A DNA stretch of 43,411 bases, from assembly GCA_030681895.1 (NCBI GenBank), contig JAUXRI010000275.1:1-43411 (forward strand), in the 5' to 3' direction. Below are positions 41,789 to 43,411 of this stretch, one piece after another. The notes under the pieces were generated by a model that was given only the letters and a program-made list of their open reading frames with translations, did not search any database and had not been told where the DNA came from. Source of the DNA: Myxococcales bacterium. GTDB lineage: Bacteria; Myxococcota; Myxococcia; Myxococcales; Myxococcaceae. How positions within the stretch are numbered: the first letter of the stretch is position 1; each line of letters starts with the position of its first letter. Made by a program: the position numbers and the translations under genes.

Positions 41789-42493
41789 CTACTTCTTCTT
41801 GAACTCGACGCGGCGGTTCGCGGCCCACGCGTCTTCGCTCGAGCCCGGCGAGACCGGCTTGTTCTCGCCGTAGCCGACCGTGTCGAGCGAGCCAGCGGGC
41901 ACGCCCAGGTCGATGAGGTACTTGCGGGTCGAGGCCGCGCGCTTCTGCGAGAGCACCATGTTGAACTCTTCGGTGCCGCGCTCGTCGGCGTGGCCTTCGA
42001 GCGTGAAGCGGAGCGCGCCCTTCTTGATGCAGTCGGCGTACTGCGCCAGCGTCGACTGCGCCGATCCGGTCAGGTTGAACTCGTTGAACTCGAACCGCAC
42101 GGGCTCGAAGGTGCACGCAGCGCCCTTCACTTCGACGGACGCGCAGCGGCCGGCCTTGCACTCCTGGCCCGAGGGGCAGTCTTCGTTCGCGGTGCAGGTG
42201 CCTTCGGCCTTGTAGTTCGGGTCGACGACGCACTTGCCCGACGAGCACTTCTTGCCGGTGCCACAGGGGCCGGTGCCGGGGCCGCACTCGGGCTTGGGCA
42301 CGCACTTGTTGGTGTCGCAGACGAAGCCCGGCTTGCAGTTCTCGTCGGCGGCGCACTCGCGGCACTGGCCCTGAACGCAGACCTCGCCCTTCTCGTTGCA
42401 GTTCTCGTCGCTCTTGCAGTTCGGGTACGTGGGAGGGCATCCCGTCAGCGCGAGCGTCGCAGCGACGAACAACAGAACGGTCAGGTTGCGCAT
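41789..42493 (-). CDS. Pal/OmpA-like lipoprotein with Cys-rich N-terminal part
   Basis: 234 aa from the ATG at 42493 (strong GGGAG Shine-Dalgarno). Lipobox LALTGC. Residues about 25-120 are Cys-rich modules (CNEKGEVCVQGQC, CTANEDCPSGQEC). Residues about 125-234 are an OmpA C-terminal domain (LEGHADERGTEEFNMVLSQKRA, GYGENKP, NRRVEF) that binds peptidoglycan. Outer-membrane tether, like Pal but with an unusual Cys-rich insert. Converges with the 39477 gene, stops 8 nt apart; no terminator seen. Confidence 0.92.
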   Translation of the reverse strand: MRNLTVLLFVAATLALTGCPPTYPNCKSDENCNEKGEVCVQGQCRECAADENCKPGFVCDTNKCVPKPECGPGTGPCGTGKKCSSGKCVVDPNYKAEGTCTANEDCPSGQECKAGRCASVEVKGAACTFEPVRFEFNEFNLTGSAQSTLAQYADCIKKGALRFTLEGHADERGTEEFNMVLSQKRAASTRKYLIDLGVPAGSLDTVGYGENKPVSPGSSEDAWAANRRVEFKKK

Positions 42494-42600
42494 GGCGTCA
42501 TCTCCCAAGGGTGGCTGTGGGCCCAAAAGCGTTCCGTTCCTACAGTGACGGATCAAGCGGAGCAACGATCTTCAACCTTCGGTTCTTCCCGGAAAAACCA

Positions 42601-42630
42601 GTGCAACGTGCGTCGGCAGCCACGTTGCAC
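42601..42630. promoter_or_regulatory. Perfect inverted repeat, 10-bp arms with 10-bp spacer
   Basis: GTGCAACGTG at 42601-42610 and CACGTTGCAC at 42621-42630. Its right arm overlaps the candidate sigma-54 -12 element. No T-run follows, so it is not a terminator; an operator is likelier. Confidence 0.55.
42614..42629 (+). promoter_or_regulatory. Candidate sigma-54 promoter
   Basis: CGGCAGCCACGTTGCA against consensus TGGCACGNNNNTTGCW: the GG and GC dinucleotides are at the required 12-nt spacing and TTGCA is complete; mismatches at positions 1, 6 and 7. It would drive the NtrC-type gene at 42694. Confidence 0.5.
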
Positions 42631-42693
42631 AGGTAACCCCTGCCCGCACCCAAAGCGCGGCAGAATGACCACACCCTGTTGTTCGGAGACCGC

Positions 42694-43411
42694 ATGCCCG
42701 CCACCGCCCTCATCGTCGACGACGAAAAGAACATCCTCCTCACGCTGAACCAGGCGCTGCAGCTCGAGGGCTACAAGACCGAGCTCGCGGCCGGCGGGCA
42801 GCTGGCGCTCGACGTCATCGCGAACAAGCCGGTCGACGTGGTGCTGATGGACGTGAAGATGCCCGACCTCGACGGGCTGACCGCGCTGGAGCGGATCAAG
42901 GTGCTCCGGCCCGACCTGCCGGTGATCATGATGAGCGGTCACGGGACGATCGAGACGGCGGTGAAGGCGACGCACCTCGGCGCGCGTGACTTCCTCGAGA
43001 AGCCCATCTCGCGCGATCGACTGTTGCTGGCGCTGCGCAACGCGCTCGAGCTGTCGCGGGTGGTGGAGGAGTTGAAGGAGCTCAAAGCCGACAGCGGCCG
43101 CTTCGACATGCTCGGCCAGAGCACGGCGATGCAGCGCATCTACGGCGTGATTCAGCGCGCGGCGCCGTCAGAGGGGCGGGTGCTCATCACGGGTGAGAAC
43201 GGCTCGGGCAAGGAGCTGATCGCGCGCGCGATTCACCAGCAGTCGAAGCGCCGGAGCAAGCCGTTCGTGAAGTTGAACTGCGCCGCGGTGCCGCACGAGC
43301 TGATCGAGTCGGAGCTGTTCGGGCACGAGAAGGGTGCGTTCACCGGAGCGCTGGCGGCGCGTCGCGGCAAGTTCGAGCTCGCGCATGAAGGCACGCTGTT
43401 CCTCGACGAGG
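42694..43411 (+). CDS. NtrC-family sigma-54 response regulator (3' end outside window)
   Basis: 239 full codons visible; GGAG at 42685-42688 precedes the ATG. Receiver domain with the acidic pair D9-D10 (LIVDDEKN), phospho-acceptor Asp in VVLMDVKMPD, then GHGTIETAVKATHLGARDFLEKPIS. AAA+ domain begins with Walker A GENGSGKE, then the sigma-54 loop GAFTGA, and breaks off at Walker B (LFLDE). It activates sigma-54 promoters when phosphorylated. The candidate sigma-54 promoter upstream suggests autoregulation or control by another enhancer-binding protein. Confidence 0.95.
   Translation, partial: MPATALIVDDEKNILLTLNQALQLEGYKTELAAGGQLALDVIANKPVDVVLMDVKMPDLDGLTALERIKVLRPDLPVIMMSGHGTIETAVKATHLGARDFLEKPISRDRLLLALRNALELSRVVEELKELKADSGRFDMLGQSTAMQRIYGVIQRAAPSEGRVLITGENGSGKELIARAIHQQSKRRSKPFVKLNCAAVPHELIESELFGHEKGAFTGALAARRGKFELAHEGTLFLDE

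Overview
The window looks like chromosomal DNA of a Myxococcota bacterium (order Myxococcales). It is very GC-rich. It carries a CarD/CarG pair (an HMGA-like regulator with AT-hooks and its zinc-binding partner), a Ser/Thr kinase with a PEGA domain, two proteins ending in MYXO-CTERM-like sorting signals, an NtrC-type enhancer-binding protein, and many Cys-rich or Gly-Ser-Ala-repeat lipoproteins. I see no rRNA, tRNA, CRISPR array, insertion sequence or phage gene.

Layout. 1-2.0 kb: 3'-terminal part of a membrane Ser/Thr kinase. 2.1-7.7 kb: a 52-residue secreted peptide and two large lipoproteins. 7.8-13.8 kb: carD-carG followed by four genes joined by 4-bp stop/start overlaps (membrane protein, GT39-type glycosyltransferase, PH-like membrane protein, Cys-rich lipoprotein), probably one operon. 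13.9-15.7 kb: a cysteine-peptidase-like protein and, on the minus strand, an aldo/keto reductase. 15.8-19.1 kb: the most notable locus, a microviridin-type graspetide cluster. It has a 414-residue precursor with the leader motif PFFSRFLE followed by 13 core repeats of the T-x-K-(A/Y)-P-S-D-x-(E/D)-(D/E) type, then two ATP-grasp ligases whose genes overlap. 19.2-23 kb: alpha/beta hydrolase, unknown protein, methionine aminopeptidase with SEC-C zinc motif, second aldo/keto reductase, receiver-domain protein. 23.0-28.8 kb, minus strand: rho heads a tight five-gene run (rho, MYXO-CTERM-like protein, two lipoproteins, aldehyde dehydrogenase). 29.0-32.2 kb: secreted beta-helix protein with MYXO-CTERM-like tail, and a minus-strand pair of likely outer-membrane proteins. 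32.4-36.6 kb: ligA, a serpin lipoprotein, a DppA-type M55 D-aminopeptidase. 36.7-41.8 kb: tandem paralogous lipoproteins fusing a glucose/sorbosone-dehydrogenase propeller to a diheme cytochrome tail. 41.8-43.4 kb: a Pal/OmpA-like lipoprotein and, divergently, the start of an NtrC-family regulator behind a candidate sigma-54 promoter that overlaps a perfect inverted repeat.

How the genes fit together. Housekeeping genes (rho, ligA, map) are interleaved with surface genes. The precursor plus two ligases form a self-contained modification module, but no dedicated transporter, acetyltransferase or leader peptidase lies beside it. Every ring-forming side-chain class of the microviridin core is conserved in all 13 repeats, while the residue between Thr and Lys varies (K, M, R, A, E). 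This suggests one ribosomal product carrying many small protease-inhibitor knots with different specificities. A serpin about 15 kb away is a second, unrelated protease inhibitor.
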